Source: Nautilus pompilius (taxonomy: Eukaryota; Mollusca; Cephalopoda; Nautilida; Nautilidae). Taken from it: DNA of 64,000 nt. A program made the position numbers and the translations under genes. Numbering within the stretch: position 1 is the first letter of the stretch; each line of letters starts with the position of its first letter. Under the pieces are notes generated by a model. That model did no database searches. It was not told the DNA's origin and saw nothing but the letters and a program-made list of their open reading frames with translations. Positions 31,201 through 46,200 of this stretch are shown here, piece after piece. The stretch covers positions 744,001 through 808,000 of the forward strand of contig JACATO010001120.1 of assembly GCA_018389105.1 (NCBI GenBank), read 5' to 3'.

Positions 31201-34200
31201 TATAGTGAACATAAAACCTTTTGTTGTATTTTAATTTAAACTGTTTTATTCAGAATGGTTTTGCAGTTTTCTAAGTAATGGTTTTTCAATAAAATTAAAT
31301 AAAAATCCATCCGTGTTAGGGTTATGTTTGTATAATGCTGCAATTTCATTTTGATCAAGGTTTAATTGTATTTATAAATACCATTACTGTGAATCTATGA
31401 ATATACTGTACATTAAATATCTTTTTTTCATTAAAAAAAAAATATTGTCATAAGTTCAGATTTAAGAAAGAAAGTTTTTTTTTATTTTATTTTTTTGTTA
31501 CTAGTACTGTTAAGTCAAAAATGTGCTCTGATGTCACAACTTCCACCTCTGTACAGTCCGCCTCTTTGTTCCTGTGAAAATCAGCTGGACATCATGTGGC
31601 ATCCGAAATCATTCATCACAGATGAAGATGAACTCACAATTTTCCAGATGATGAGCTCAAAGGAGAAAGCCAGAAACTCTGGAAAGTTGTCTGACACTGG
31701 AGACATTGAACTAGTCCACAAGATTAACCATTTGCAGAAATGTATAGAATTTATTCAAAAGCAACAGGAGGATGTTTTATACTGGCTCCACCAGGAGATA
31801 GATAAGTTAAGGAAGAAAAACATAGGTAAGTGGTCAGAGGAGCTGGGAAAGAGAAGCACTGATATACAAAGTCACATTCTTTTCATTTATAGCTGATTTT
31901 AAAAAAAAAGGCATAGCCAGGAGACTAGTGCATGTAGCTTCATGACTGCTATTATTCATAAGGTGTCAGTAATCTACTAAAAATAGAATTACATTGAGAA
32001 GAAACTGTAATTGTGCCACTTTGGACAACTTTTATCCACCTCACCCTACAGAAGCATTTATCATCCTTACCACTATTCTTTGAATTTCAACCAGTTTTAT
32101 TACGCGTGTTACAGCTTCTCATCACAACCACCTTGCTAAACAAAATCGTTAGCATCATGTGATTCCCCCAGCATTTACTTCTGATAGTAATTGTAACATG
32201 CTAGAGTTTGGTAACATTTTTATAGGGAGAAAAGATTTAAGTGACTCTTTCAGAGAAAACTAACCAAAACAAAAACAACAACACTGCATCAGTTCTCTAA
32301 ATTTCCACATCTGGCTTTTTGTTTAGGAGATAGCTGTTTAAAATTGGTTATGTTGCCATGGTATAATTTTAAAAATGTAAAAATACTTATCTTTCTGATC
32401 ATGAATATCTTCTAACCCTCATATAAAAGATCCTTTGTCTGAAAATGAGCATTTAATAGATTTTTAGACCATGTTGCAATTGTGAAAATATGAATTTTCC
32501 AACATTTGATTATTTTGTACTGATGTTATAGGCTTTGTTATTAAATAATTTTTTTAGATACTTACTCTTTATCTGAGAAAATGTTTGCATACTTAATTCA
32601 GATTGACTGTAGTATAACTTGGCAGTCCAAATTTTTGTAGTCTTTCTTGGTAAACTACATTTACAACTCTTGGTACAGCTTGAAATTTTTTTCCAAACAG
32701 CCATCTTAGTGATGAGGATTCCATGTCTGGACCACATCCCACACTATAAAGAGACTAGAACTTCTTTTGCTTTTTAACAGTAGTATGATTTAACACACGT
32801 GGGTGGATGATTGAGCAGTAGACAACTGAACCGTCATGGTTGAGTTCCTGAGGGGGTAGAATCTCAGATAGGACTGGTTTAGTTTGTTGTACCTCCCTGG
32901 CATGGTTTATTCTTTGATAGCAGGTCATGTGGCTTTCCTCTATGCTCTTTGGTTTTCTTTCCACATCTAAAAGTGAAGTTCTAGCAGGTTTCTCGGTCAT
33001 GTGGTGGAGGTTCCATTGACTTCTACCTCGATCACTGTACCCACCTAACTTGCTTGGTAACCAAACCCCAAACACCAAGACTGGGTCCTGAAAGAAGAAG
33101 AAAAACAACTGCAGAACTATCGTCTTTACCACGTACACTCACCTACTGATTTTTGGCTCATTAAGTTACTTTAATTTTTGCATGCATTTACTGTCCATAT
33201 TTGTACCCTTAGAGACTTAAAGGATTTTATTGAATTGCCATTCAATGAATCATTTTATTTGGGTTTACTCTCCAAAACAGATTGCTCAGCTCTTGAGTGT
33301 GAGGATCCAGTGAACCAATATCTCTATATTTCCTATTGCATTTTACCTGAATATGATATCATTTTTCTGGTGAGGAGCAGGCTCTTCCTGTCATCTGAAT
33401 CCAGCATGATAAAAACAGCGATTTGTCTTGGCTGAAACTTCAGGCCATGAAGCAGCAGCCATTTGGTGGTTCATCCAAGAAATTTACCAAGAACAAGAGT
33501 CTCTGACACGTGAACCATCTCTTTCGGCCATTCTGTTGTCAGCAGCCAGATTTCAGCGTGTGAATGACACTAGCAACTGAGGTTGAGGTGCAGTGTTTTT
33601 TTTTTTTTTTTGAAGAAATAAACCAATCAAACATTCTTCAGTCATGGAAGGGTGGACTTGCTTGAAGAAATGGGAGGGATTTGCAGACTTCCTGATAGCA
33701 AGAAGAGGCCATTACGTGGAGCCCATCATGTTTGAGCCACACAAGAGACTTGATTAAGTTTATGCCTCCAACGCAGGAAGTGCCTTTCAGAAGAGTCCTG
33801 GCTCATCCAAGTTGAAATGTCCTCTGCAGAACATTCTTGAAGGAGAGCAGAAAAATTGACTTGGAGCTGCTCTATCATCTCTGGGCTAACATCACTACCA
33901 ACCCTCTTCATGGCAGTATTGTGCTGACACCTCCACCAAGAAATTAGGCTGAGATTCACTTCACCTGCATTCTTACCTAATTCAAGAGCCATTTACTTTG
34001 CTTTTGTAGTTAGACAAAATTGATCCACATGTGTTTGCATCTTTGAACCGTTGCAAAAGTTTGATGCCAATTACATCATTCTTTCCCTTTTGGACTCTCT
34101 TCGTTGACTTTCAGAGTGGCCACCATCCATTTTACTGTTCCACTCTGATTTTCTCTTTAAAATGGCCAAAATGTCATGTGTGTTCAATCCAAAAACTCTG

Positions 34201-37200
34201 CAAATGCTTTGTCTTTCGATAATTGTGAGATTTTTTCTAATTTTCCCTGACATATTTTATCTTTTCCTTGTTTCTTTTTCCTTCTGTTTTTTTTTTTTTT
34301 TTTTTGTTGTTATTCAGCTGGCTTTGTTATTGTACTGTACAGACACGCAAGGATGTAAATGAATAACATTTTCAGAACCCTGGTGTTCTAAAAATCCAAA
34401 CTCTTATGTAAATTTATGTAAATTTATCAGATTATTCGAAAATATTGGATTATGTGCTTAAAAGAATGTATGCAAAACGTGATTTTTGCCAGGACTAGAA
34501 AATATAAGTTTATGCAAATTAGTGCATTATCCAATATCAGATTAGGTGACATATACTCTTTCTTGGCTGGAAACTCAAATATATCATCTAATTCTCCTAA
34601 GTTGGTCTTGAGTAGTCCTCAGAATATCCCTTAAGTTCTAAGAAAAAGATGTGAAAGAAATTGTTTTGTAGTTATTTATAATGTAAGGGAAGTAATTGCT
34701 GATAATGTGACGTAAACATAGTTATCTTCCTTGATTAACCTGAAATCAGCTTGAGAGTCCATCCTGCGCGTGTTTACGCTAATTTTCTTTCTGAAATTAT
34801 TTTCGTTTACTCTACAACAGTAAAATTATTGCACTTTTTAAAACCATTGATAGTTTAATTATACAAAAGTGTTTGTTTAACCTCACATTTAGCGAGTTTG
34901 GTGTAATAAACTGAAATATGAAATACTGTAAATTTTTTCACATCTTGACAATTTGACGAACTCTTTATTTGTTGTAAGAACGAATAAAATTATGAACCTT
35001 ATGCAGTATTTATTCTACTAATATTTGATTGTGAAATTAACTGAATAACCTTTATAAAAGAGTATCGGGCCCCCCACAACGTACAACACATTGCATGTCT
35101 TGGCGTCCATTTTTTTATAAAAGAGAAAATTTAAAAGGGAGAGAACTCCTGTTGTAAAAAAAAATTATAAATAATAAACAATTTCAATTTTGTATATTAG
35201 GAATTTTTAAGAAAAGAATAGAACTACCCATTATTAAATAAATAATTAAGCACAATTGGAAGAGATTAACAAAAAAAAAAAAAAATTGAAAAAGGGTAGA
35301 CATTGCAATCTCATTTCGCTTGACGATAAGTTAACTGAGATAAGAATAAAATATTTTGCATCAAATTAAAATGACAATACGATTTTATATAAAAAGGATT
35401 TAACTTTGTTTAAAAAAGGTAAAGGAAAAGAAAAAAAAGTGTCATAGTTTTTCAGCTTCAGTGTATGTATGTGTATTAATACCTTAGGTGGGCATGTATT
35501 CTATTTTGTTTACTATATTTGGTAAGTTTTACTTATTGTCTTTTTCCTTACTGTATCCTATTAATTTTATCGGATAACAAGAAATTATTTAAACTTAAAG
35601 GTCTAAAAAATGCATCACAAGCATACAGTATTTATGTATGTATGCAAATAAGCAAGAAACTGGTGGAGACTTTTGACAATTGTACCTCTTAAAATTTGTT
35701 ATTTGGTTGATCAGGAGACTTAACTCATCTGGTAATAACTTGTTAAATAGATGTTTTCGGTCAAATGTGTCTTTCAACCAGCTAGTACAGTGTTGTTCTT
35801 TTAAGAAAATTGAACCTACATTTTTGTATTATTACTCCGCTTGGTTTTTAAAGGTTGCTCTTGGAATTTTTTCATTGTCTTTACTCTTAACATCCTCACC
35901 AATGGAAAACTGGTGATGTAAATTCATTTCTAATAAGATTGGTTTAATTCAAGTTCTTAAATAGTTTACATTCTTAAAAAAATAGGAAAAATAATGGAAT
36001 TACTTTTGGTCCCTAACCCTAAACTTACAGTATGATCAAATTTTCTCCAGTGCATGAAGGTTGAGATGTATGGGAATATATTCCTCCTGATTTTCACACA
36101 CATGTTAATGCATATTGCATGCTGTAATTTTGATGTATAAGAAATAGTGCATTGCCAATTTGAACGCTGGCCTTGCAAGTGAGAAGAAAATGTTTTTGGA
36201 TAGCAACTGAGATGAAATTTGACTTGCAAAATGTAACAGGTGTCAATGTCTGAAAACAGACTGTATGTGATCAGTTTTGGGATAATAGTATGTTACCAAA
36301 AAAGGTGTTCATCTGGACACCAATAATCATAGGCCACCGCAGGGATGGTGGGGGTGGACTGCAGACAATGTAGGATCGACTAGGAAAAGCTGGACCTTTG
36401 TACTTTTTGCAGACTAATGCAGATTTTGCTTGGACCTTACAGATTGACATGCCAGAGTGAAGCCAAGGGTAAAGGTTTAGGCATGAACATTGCTGAACAT
36501 GAGTCTGTTGGAAGTGGCTCATTGAAGGTTTAGGGAGGAATTTGCTGGGATAGCAAGACCGATCTGTATGCATGCCAAAATGGCACTATGTCAGGTTTAA
36601 AGTATTGGGATGAAATCTTTAATATGTACGTGAAGCTATATACATGCTGATGCTATTGGCCATAACTTAATTCTCTTGAATGATAAAGCCAGTCTATATA
36701 GGTACATATAGTTGACCAATACCTAGAGCAGGAGACGGTTGTCTGTGTGGAGTGATCAGCTCACTCCCCAGACCTCCGGTTTCCATTGCAAGATATTTTT
36801 GTGCCACCATGAACCTTGCAGGAATTTGACTCAGATTAATATTCAAAGACTCATCAGGAACATTAGACACCAGTGCCAATCTCTCATACAAAATACTAAA
36901 TGAGTTTTTGAAAAGTAATTTGCCACTTTAACCAAAATCTTGGATTTTGCACACACTTTCTACATTACTGAAAATCTCTGTTTTTGATTGCCGCCTCTGT
37001 TGACCAATTGTTATGCCATTATCTAATGATATCTTTGACATTTGCTAACATCTCATTATATTATAGTTTATACACGTTCAAACTTTGCTTTCTTTATTGT
37101 ACCTAACAACAGTTTGAATATGACATTAATGTTATGTCCATTGATTGATTGCCATTTTTGGGTAGTAGATATTCATACATATCCAAACATTTAAGCCACT

Positions 37201-40200
37201 ACAAAATGGGCTTTCATTAGCAGACTTATTTCTCTCATCGTTATGATGCTGCTGTTCATGAAAAATATTTTTTTTCTATCAATGTATTCCTAACAACATC
37301 ATCATCATCATTATTATTATTGGAAATCAAAAACAAATGAATGTTTTAATTGTAAAATTTTTATATTTAGTGATCACATGTTCATGAAAAACAACGTTTT
37401 TCTTATCCATCTTTTCCTACCAGATAACACATAATTTCGCAGCTGTTTCTTTTCTTCCTTTTAATATTTCATATCTTATCAGGTATTTTAGGTTTTCTTT
37501 TTTGTTCAGAAATATTTTTCATTTCTGTAATGAATCATATTACTAAGAACAGATATTTTTTTGTCAAAATATTTTTCCTACTTTGTATAGAGATTTCTTA
37601 AAATCACGAAATATTGGTATAAATTAGCAAACTGGACTTTTAAAAGAAAATGTTGATGGTTGTTTTTCTTTTGTTGGGCATTAATACCAGGTAGTGATCT
37701 TTAATACTCATTCCTGATTCCTGCTTGCTAATTTCTCACGCTTTGGTCTTTTTAGCATGCACTGTTTGGCGAATATGTTGTTTCTCTCTTGCATCAAGGA
37801 ATGGCAGATTCTTTTGTAATTTCATACCGGCAGTATTGATTAGCTATAAATGCCCTTAAATGTCATAGATGATTATTATTTTGAACCATATTTGTCAATA
37901 CGTTTTGAACTACTGGTTGTTGACGCATCAAAGAAATGCGAGTTGTAATGCTTTCGTTGCTGGCTAATAGTCCCTGTAGCAGAAATAGGAAGCCATTGAT
38001 TGAGTCTAATTGGTTGTCAGCCTCTCATTTCATATCTGTGTCAAAACACATTAGGTATGGACAGAGAAATATAGTTTAAAAAGAGACTGTTATTAAAGCT
38101 GGTATATGTACTAGGTGTCTGGAAACACAATGGCATGTCTGTTACTTTAAAAGGTTGCATGTAAAATGTTTTCAGGAATTATTTTTTGATTACCTCCCTT
38201 ATCTGTGCTCACCCAAGAGGCCTTTAATTAGACATAATGAAGGAAAGAAAACGGGGATGTCTGTCATCATATTATTGGTTTTATTCAGGTGGACTGTCTT
38301 TAAAAATGATCCTATCTGGAGCCGTAGGTTATAGTATTAGGCAAAAACAACCTTTTATTTTGTTATTTCTGTAAGATTAATCTGACTAAGGATAAGTAAA
38401 TGAATATTAAAATAAATGCAATTTGTAAATGGTAACAAGAAAGCAGTTTTGGTTTGAGAATCTATTGGAGCATGAAGAAGTTTAGTTTGAAAAGCAGACC
38501 CCTGATAACTTTTTAAAGAGATGCCAGGGAGCAGCATGAGGAATCCTTAAAGCAAGATTACTCAGTATATCCTGTTTCTAGTTATTTTCTCTAATGTTAA
38601 AAAAAAATTAAAATAAGTTAACGGGAAAACACATCAGATTTTTTCTCTCTCTCTTTTTTTTTTTTTTACTGTGTTAAGCTTAACGATAATTAGATCCAAT
38701 CTCCTGGAGGGTTTTTTTTAAATGAATTTTTTATTCTAGCACTGATGTGCAATATAGGAAATGTTACACTAGGATTGTTCAACTGAAACCTGGTCAGATT
38801 CTATTACAGGGAGGGCATTTAAGCTGGTTTTTATTTGAGCACCTTTAGTACTTAGGCATCACGTATCCCTCATCTCCATCTCTAGCATTCTTTGGTTATT
38901 CTTTCCCTTATGTATGGTTATGATGGAAAAGAAGCTGTGTTCTTTGGCTAGCTAGCCAGCTGGTGATAATTAGTGGCAGCAACATAGTTTGGTCATTTAG
39001 TTTAGTTACACTACAAAGATGCAGGAAGCCACAATAGCTTCTAACTAGCTTCAGGGAAAAGTAACTCATCAAAACGACCTTTAAATTGCTGGAGCTGGTA
39101 CTCTTAACAACTTCCCAAGCTAATTAATTTACGTTAATTCCTAGTTTGTTACTAATTTTGTTTTTCCTAATATCGAGCTGTGCTAATGTCCAGTTTATAG
39201 AAATGACCCCTAGTATTTCTGGGGAAGCATGTCTTGAGAATCTCTCTATATGGAAAAAAAATTATTGAAGAGGAACAGGGAGTTTAAAAAAACAAACACA
39301 AAAACTTGCAAGGTGCCCTCTTGCCTATCCAAAAGTGATTTTGAAATGTTTATACTTTCTGATTTTTTTACCTCCAGAACATTCCAGAGTGGATTTTGCT
39401 TACTAAAAGACCAATGCATTTTGAGATTTATTTAAGACTGTTTCTTCATGAACTTGACCCCTACTGATATAGAATGTGCCACCAGTGTTGACAGATTTAC
39501 CTAACCATATGCATACTTTTTTAACAGAAACCTCTAATTTTCTAAATCTTTTCTTAAATAAGGATTCCATGCCTCCACAGTATGTTTAAGATGCAGACAA
39601 ATATTTTAACATCGTCTTTGATGTTCAGTAGAAAAATTTGTTGATGCATTTATAACGTTTGTGGAAAAAATGTAATGACTAATGTATATTTAGTATTATT
39701 ATCTATCTTTTTTCTTATGCCATGCAGCATAATTATGCTGACCAAGAAGATTGATGACTGTTCACAAATGCTACTTTTGGTTGCTTGTCGTAAAATAAAC
39801 TTTGAGCTGGATATAAGTTTTAAATTCATTTTTATTTTCATACACCATTAGGCTCAGTTAATGTATTAATCATTTACAAAATTTTTTGGAGTAATTATTA
39901 ATTAAAGCTTATTAAAATGATTTTGTTGCTTTTATATTCATTAGTGGCTCATGTTATTGTGTCACAGTGTAAAGGGATATTTTTAACTTAAGAGCCTGGT
40001 TATGCATTGTTTTGACATTTCTAGGGTCTCTGGACTTAACATAGTAATTTTTTGTTGGATGTAACTGCAGAGTAATAAAGCAGTAGTTTTCAATAAATGA
40101 ACACAACATTCTTCTGTTAAGACAATACTATCTTAACAGAAAAAAAAAATATAACAACAATAAATCAGAAGCAAATCATGCACTTAGACATGCTTTTTTT

Positions 40201-43200
40201 TCTTTGAATCTGTGTGCTGATATTGACAAAAGGCATCATCAACCAGAGGAAGCCTCCTGGTACCATTTTCCTTAACAGAGTGGGCGAGAACAGGACATGG
40301 AGATTAGCCACACACCTACTGTAGAAAGTTTGTACTAGAAATCTTTGTTTTCTAGATGGAAAGCTGGAGGGTTTGAAGAAAATCCACACAGCCAGCTGGT
40401 GAAGAAGACAAAGAAGAAATGATGCTAGGGGGATGTACGCCAAATCAAGCTAATAGGACCTGGATTCGAACTTAGGCCTTCAACCTTAGCAGTCCACTGG
40501 ACTACTGCACTGTTAGTATAATTAAACAAACAAGGAAAACAAAAAAGTCAGAATTATTTTAAGTGATACAATCATTTTTGCCATCACTATTTATTGTTTC
40601 AGAAATAAGTGTATTACCTTTTCAATAAAGTCTCTCCCTCTGTTTTTTTTTTTCTTTTCTTTCTGTCCTAAAGATTTAGAAGCTGGATCTAGAAACTTTT
40701 TTTATTTACTCATTTGCTAATCACAGTGTTAAATCTCTGTCATCTTTCTCCTACATAACGTAGACTGTTACTAACCAGCCACTTATTTCCTGCAATTTTC
40801 ATTTGTCATTTCTGACTGTAATATGTTGAAAGCTGATGGAGATGTCAATAATTGATGCGTGCGGGCAGTATTTGTGTATGAAATATGCAATTGCAAAATG
40901 AACTATGCTTTCTGTAAAGTGGTTCTAACAAATTGCTTCAATTACTATTCTCTAAATAGTCAAACTCCATATAGTTGATAAAGAAATATTGCATATGATG
41001 TACGGAAGCATCTTTATTTCTATTCTTCAAAATGTAGATTATGTAAATAACTTTTGAGTGTCATTAATTTAGTTACCCCTGGCAGAACTTTCATTCACTG
41101 ATGGAAATCTAAACTTAATGCAGCTGGGCTCTTAAATACTTTGCTAGTTTTCATCATAAAAGTTTTAATTTCCCATAAGGCTACACAGATTTCTTACTTT
41201 AAATTCTCGTACTTAATAGTCCATAGGTAATCATAAGTATTTCTTCCATCTTTCCCTGAAGTTTACATTTGAAATTGGGTATTTAAATAATAGAAAATAC
41301 ATTCCCAGTGTAATTATGTCCCATTTTATTAATATAATCTGTGTAACCTTTTTTATTTCCATTCAGCCTTAGTCTGTATCTTACATCTTTCTTTTTCTAT
41401 CCTTTTTTTAAAAAAAATGTATAGTTATATCTACTTAATCTCTGGAAAACTAATCATTCATCATATGATGCATGTGACAGTTTGGATTTCATTTTCCATT
41501 TTTTTTTCAGATCTCCAGTTTAAAATAGTGATGAATGAGAACTCCCCAAGTCCCACAGATGATTTGGAGAAAGATGCCTGTTCACTGGACCAGAGGAGGG
41601 ATTTGCTTGATCAAGAAGACTTACAGGAGTCCAGGTTAGAAAAAGGTGAGTGTGATGTTTATGCAGAGCCCATCTATCAATGCAGTGCCCTTTGACTTGA
41701 CTGCAGCTCCACCAGGATGCATAAGAAGGGCTCCAGTAGTTATGGATCAGCATATATCTTGACTGGCAATCAAAATTCTAAAACATATTGATGATAGGTT
41801 GGTGTACTGTGGTGGGCTATGTATGGCATCAAGCTGCTGATATGGTTTCTGTCTCCTACCAGTTCTTTGTGGTTTTTCTCTAGAGACACTGATTTTCTCC
41901 CTTTACAAATCTGAAGAGAGTTCTTGTAAGGATTTTTTGGACACTCCTTTATCTGTCCAAACTATACACTGCTTGCTTCCCATAGCCAGTTTATCTGGCT
42001 AGGACTTCTGTGATAGCCTCATTGCAATATAGAGTGTGCAAAGTTCTTTTTTTTTAAAAATTTATTTTTCATCTAAGAAAAAGGAAAAAAAAGTAAATTA
42101 TGACTAAACAATAAATTGCTGTTCAAATATTGATTTGAAAAAAAAACATTACTGGATATAAGCAATATAGTCATAATGTTGTATAAATCTGTAGGGCTAA
42201 TGAACTTTTTTTATAATTTATGAATTTATTTCATAATAGAGGGTGTATATAAAGTCCTGTTACTATTACAAAGTTTAATAAATCTAGAAATGATGATGAG
42301 ACAGAAATAAACTTTGTGCTCAATCCACAAGAAGTAAGAAAACACGAGAGAGACTTCTAATATGAATGTCTGGCGTGTTTTTACCAGGAAGTGCCATCTT
42401 TCTTCTTTTTTTTTTTTTTTGCGAAGAATATCATAATTGGTGACTCATACCTGAAGACGCTACATAGTTTCTTCATTCTATCTTTAGATTATGCCTGCAA
42501 GACAACACGATCTTCCAACAGGACAAGGCTCCATTTCAGTATGCAATTAAAGTTTGTGCTTATCTCAGTGAGATTTTTCCAGACAGATGGATTGGACACA
42601 GTGGCCCCATCACATTGGCTCTCTGATCATCTGATCTGACACCTATGGTCTTTTCTTTTGGGGTAAAATTGAAACCCAAAATGTATTTAAACAAGCTTCA
42701 CAATTAGGAATACCTTAAGGGAAGAGTTCAACATGAGATAGGTACTATATCTCATGAACAACTAGTGAAATTTTTGTGGCATTTGAAAACAGGCTTCAAT
42801 TGTTGTATAGATAATGATGGAGGAAGTGTAGAAATCTTAAATGTATTGCATAAACATTCTTATGATAATGCTTAATAAAACTTAAATGTTAAATATATTG
42901 CCATTGTTTCTAAATTTCTAAAACTCTGGCATAGTAACAGGATTCTTTGGAGACAAAACAAATTAATTAATTGATTATTATAATTATGAAAGCTTTATCC
43001 AACATGCTACATAAAAACCATTTTTATTGAAAATTTTCAAAGGTGAGAGAGAGAGAGAGAATGTACTCATGAATCTGAATCCATTCTTGTTCCCATCTGC
43101 AGCAACTTCATGGTGCAAAGCTTTTATAGATTCTTTGGTTGCATCAAGAAGAAGACGAAAAAAACTAATGTTTAAAGTACCTTGTTGTTTATGAAATTTT

Positions 43201-46200
43201 AGTTTCTGACCTCTTGTTACTAACGTACACCATATTAATATGAATAATGTTTACTTTCTTCCCATCCTGCTGTTTCCCTTTTAAATTCATTTAGAATATG
43301 TATGGAACCAATCACCAAATGGGTTTTTATAATCACGAGAAGAGTGTTTGTATCTTGGTTGACATTGCAAAGATATTAAAAGTAGGACACAGCAATGGGA
43401 AATAACCTACTAGATCTCTTCTGACTAGAAGCAGGAAAAAACTAGAATATCTGGGGAAGCTCCACCTAGAATGAATTGTTACAGAATAACAACAAAAACT
43501 GCATTTCTTTCTTTATAACTATTTTTGTATGCCCTTTACTGTCTTTCCACACTATCTAATCTTTGCTTTAATGAAGTACTGTGTAGGCCTGCATGCCACA
43601 TCCTGGTAGTGCCTTGACTAATCAATTATAAATGGTGTAAGCATGTTTGATGACTGGCACCTAATAGTTTGATTGACCTTGCCTAGAATTCTTTTGATCT
43701 TGTCTCTTACACTGCCAAACTGTTTCTGACGATTAAGTAGAGTTAATAGTCTTTGTTGACATTGTTACATGACACAGTTATAACAAACTTATTTCTGCCC
43801 ACTTTGCTTATTGCTCATGTGTACCATCCAAAATTTCTTGATGATGTCAGTGTGTACACTTGAAAAACGAAACACATCACTTTGGAATGAATAGAGTATT
43901 TAAGTTAAATGTGTAAAATGTTTTACTATACATAAACGATTGTGGTGGAGGAAAAATGTCACACAAACTAAATGTCAATTTATTTAAAGTGCAACCGTTT
44001 CGGTGTATGTTAAATAGTCACTATCAGATGTTTTAGGATTTCTTAGTGAAAAATGTATTAGGGGCTGTGCTTCAACCGAGATAATGTTTTATCTCCCTTA
44101 ATGCAGTTAAAAGAGTAGCTGCATTTCATGCTGTCATAGAATGTGAGGGCGAGGGCTGTGTGGAAAGTCTACTGACATCATTTGTTGTACATTACACTTG
44201 TTACATATCACTAAGAGCATTGAACACTACATAATGTGCTACTTGGCTTATGAAGTTTAATTTATGTTCGCGACTGTTGGCACATCCATTCATTACTGTG
44301 AAGGTGAAAATATTTACATACGAGTAAATGGCAGTACTAAGAAAGGAAATAACCAAACTAAAACATCTATTAACACATTTATCGATCCACCTTTTAAAAC
44401 AGTTTGGAATCATTGAAAATGACTCGTGGTGGGAATTTATGCTCCAAGAAATTCTCTACAAATAATGGAAAAAAAACATTTCTTGAGGTTTTCACTTTTT
44501 GTTTGTTTTTTTTATTAATTACTTATGAAGAACTCTGTCAGATACCTTACTGATGTTTAAAAAAAGCCATAACCTTTTAATTATTTATATCAACCACCTT
44601 GTTTACATGACCAATAATTTTTAGATATAATCAACAATATTTCTGATTTAGCCTGGATCACAAAGTGCCCCATATTTCTGTTATGCCAGCAATATTTTGG
44701 CTACTCTCATTGTATAATAATCATAATTCATTTATTTATGGTAGTAAACCTACATTTTCTAAACAATAACCTTGAAATTTTGCCTTTTGTAATGTAAAAT
44801 TTATTATTGCTTCTGTTTGAATGGATAGTTTTGTGAAAATAATGTGTATCTTTTTCTTTTTACAATTTTATAATTTTTGAATATAATGAATATTTATCTA
44901 AATAGGAGCATTGCTGAATTTCCTTTTTAAAAGACTTTAGTGATATTCTAATCTCATATAAATACTTTTTTTTTTTAGATAGGTTATAGAGTGCCAAAAA
45001 GATTCTTAAGTATTTAGTCTTATCTGTTTGATTTTATTTTCTGAAGACACTCTTATGGGCATATATGATGCATCTGTGGTCATTGTTTTTTGTAGGATTA
45101 TTAATTTGTTCTGACCTTTCCTTCCTGAGTAATTTGATTATACTTTGGATATCGATCACTAACATCTATTAAACATGGTTTCCCTGATTGATTTCCAATA
45201 ACCAGGTTTTCATTATTGCATATATGTCCCTATGGCATACGCAAGCAAATCTTATGTGCAGCATTAAGTTTTAGAAAACTTTGTCATCCTCTTTTCCCCA
45301 GGGTAAATTGAACCTAACTTTGGGCAAGTTCACATCGAAACTAATACGATTTGGAAAGTTGACTCTGAGCCTCACTTGTCTAAGAAGAATTTAGAATTCT
45401 TGAGACTGTGAACTTTTGGAGTTTTTTGTGAGAGCTTCCCCCATTCCCTTTAGATGCTTCTGTAGTGCAATTTCCACTCATAAAAATCATATTTAAAAAG
45501 GGTCTTGGAAAAGAAGCACAAGAATATATATGGCTTAGGAGCTGACTTTAAAATTTCAGTTGATAGAATTCTTTTTGTATTAATAATATTTTTTTTTTTC
45601 AAATAGCCATTTATGAATACTACATTGGTGGCTAGAATTAAAGAATTAACAGAAATAATTCTGATTTTTGTCTGTTTATTTATTTGTACCATGACCAATA
45701 CAATATTTAAGCATTCGGTTTGCTTTAATTGATCATCTGTGGATTTATTTTGTTAAAATAATATTACCATATGTGTATTTATTGAAATTTACTGTTTAAT
45801 TATTTTATAATTACTAATTTCATCTTTCCACAAGAAATTGCTACATTATGGATTCTTAGCACATCAAGCTCTATGGATATCAAAACAAAATTTAATTTGC
45901 TTTATTATGTTTAAAATGCATTTTTTTATTATAGCACATCATTTTGTTTGAAAACAAGGTTATGTATAACCATCTTTTAATTTTCAACTGGTTTATATTG
46001 AGCATCTTTAATGTTTCACCTATTGAAGATATTGGTGATACCTGAAAAAGATAACTGAAATTTATTGAAAGCAGGTTGGAAGATGGATAACAAATCCTCT
46101 TATATTTTCATGGCTTTTGTAGGCATTAAAAGAAGAAAAATGAGATGAAATTAATTTTAATTACAAGTTTTTAATGCCATAAATCTTGAGAGAGCAGAGA

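Larger units (their letters stand above)
31826..41510. other. CCDC74: CCDC74-like intron 2, repeat-rich
   Basis: A 9.7 kb intron with a SINE at 32790-33090, a pogo-type relic at 33280-34260, a Tc1-type relic at 36280-36910 and a minus-strand SINE at 40170-40520. 34330-36270 and 36910-40160 are AT-rich with nothing recognised. Confidence 0.5.

Noticed and set aside
32755-33138. 127-codon minus frame
   Set aside because: It is the reverse strand of a SINE copy, with no splice or family support.
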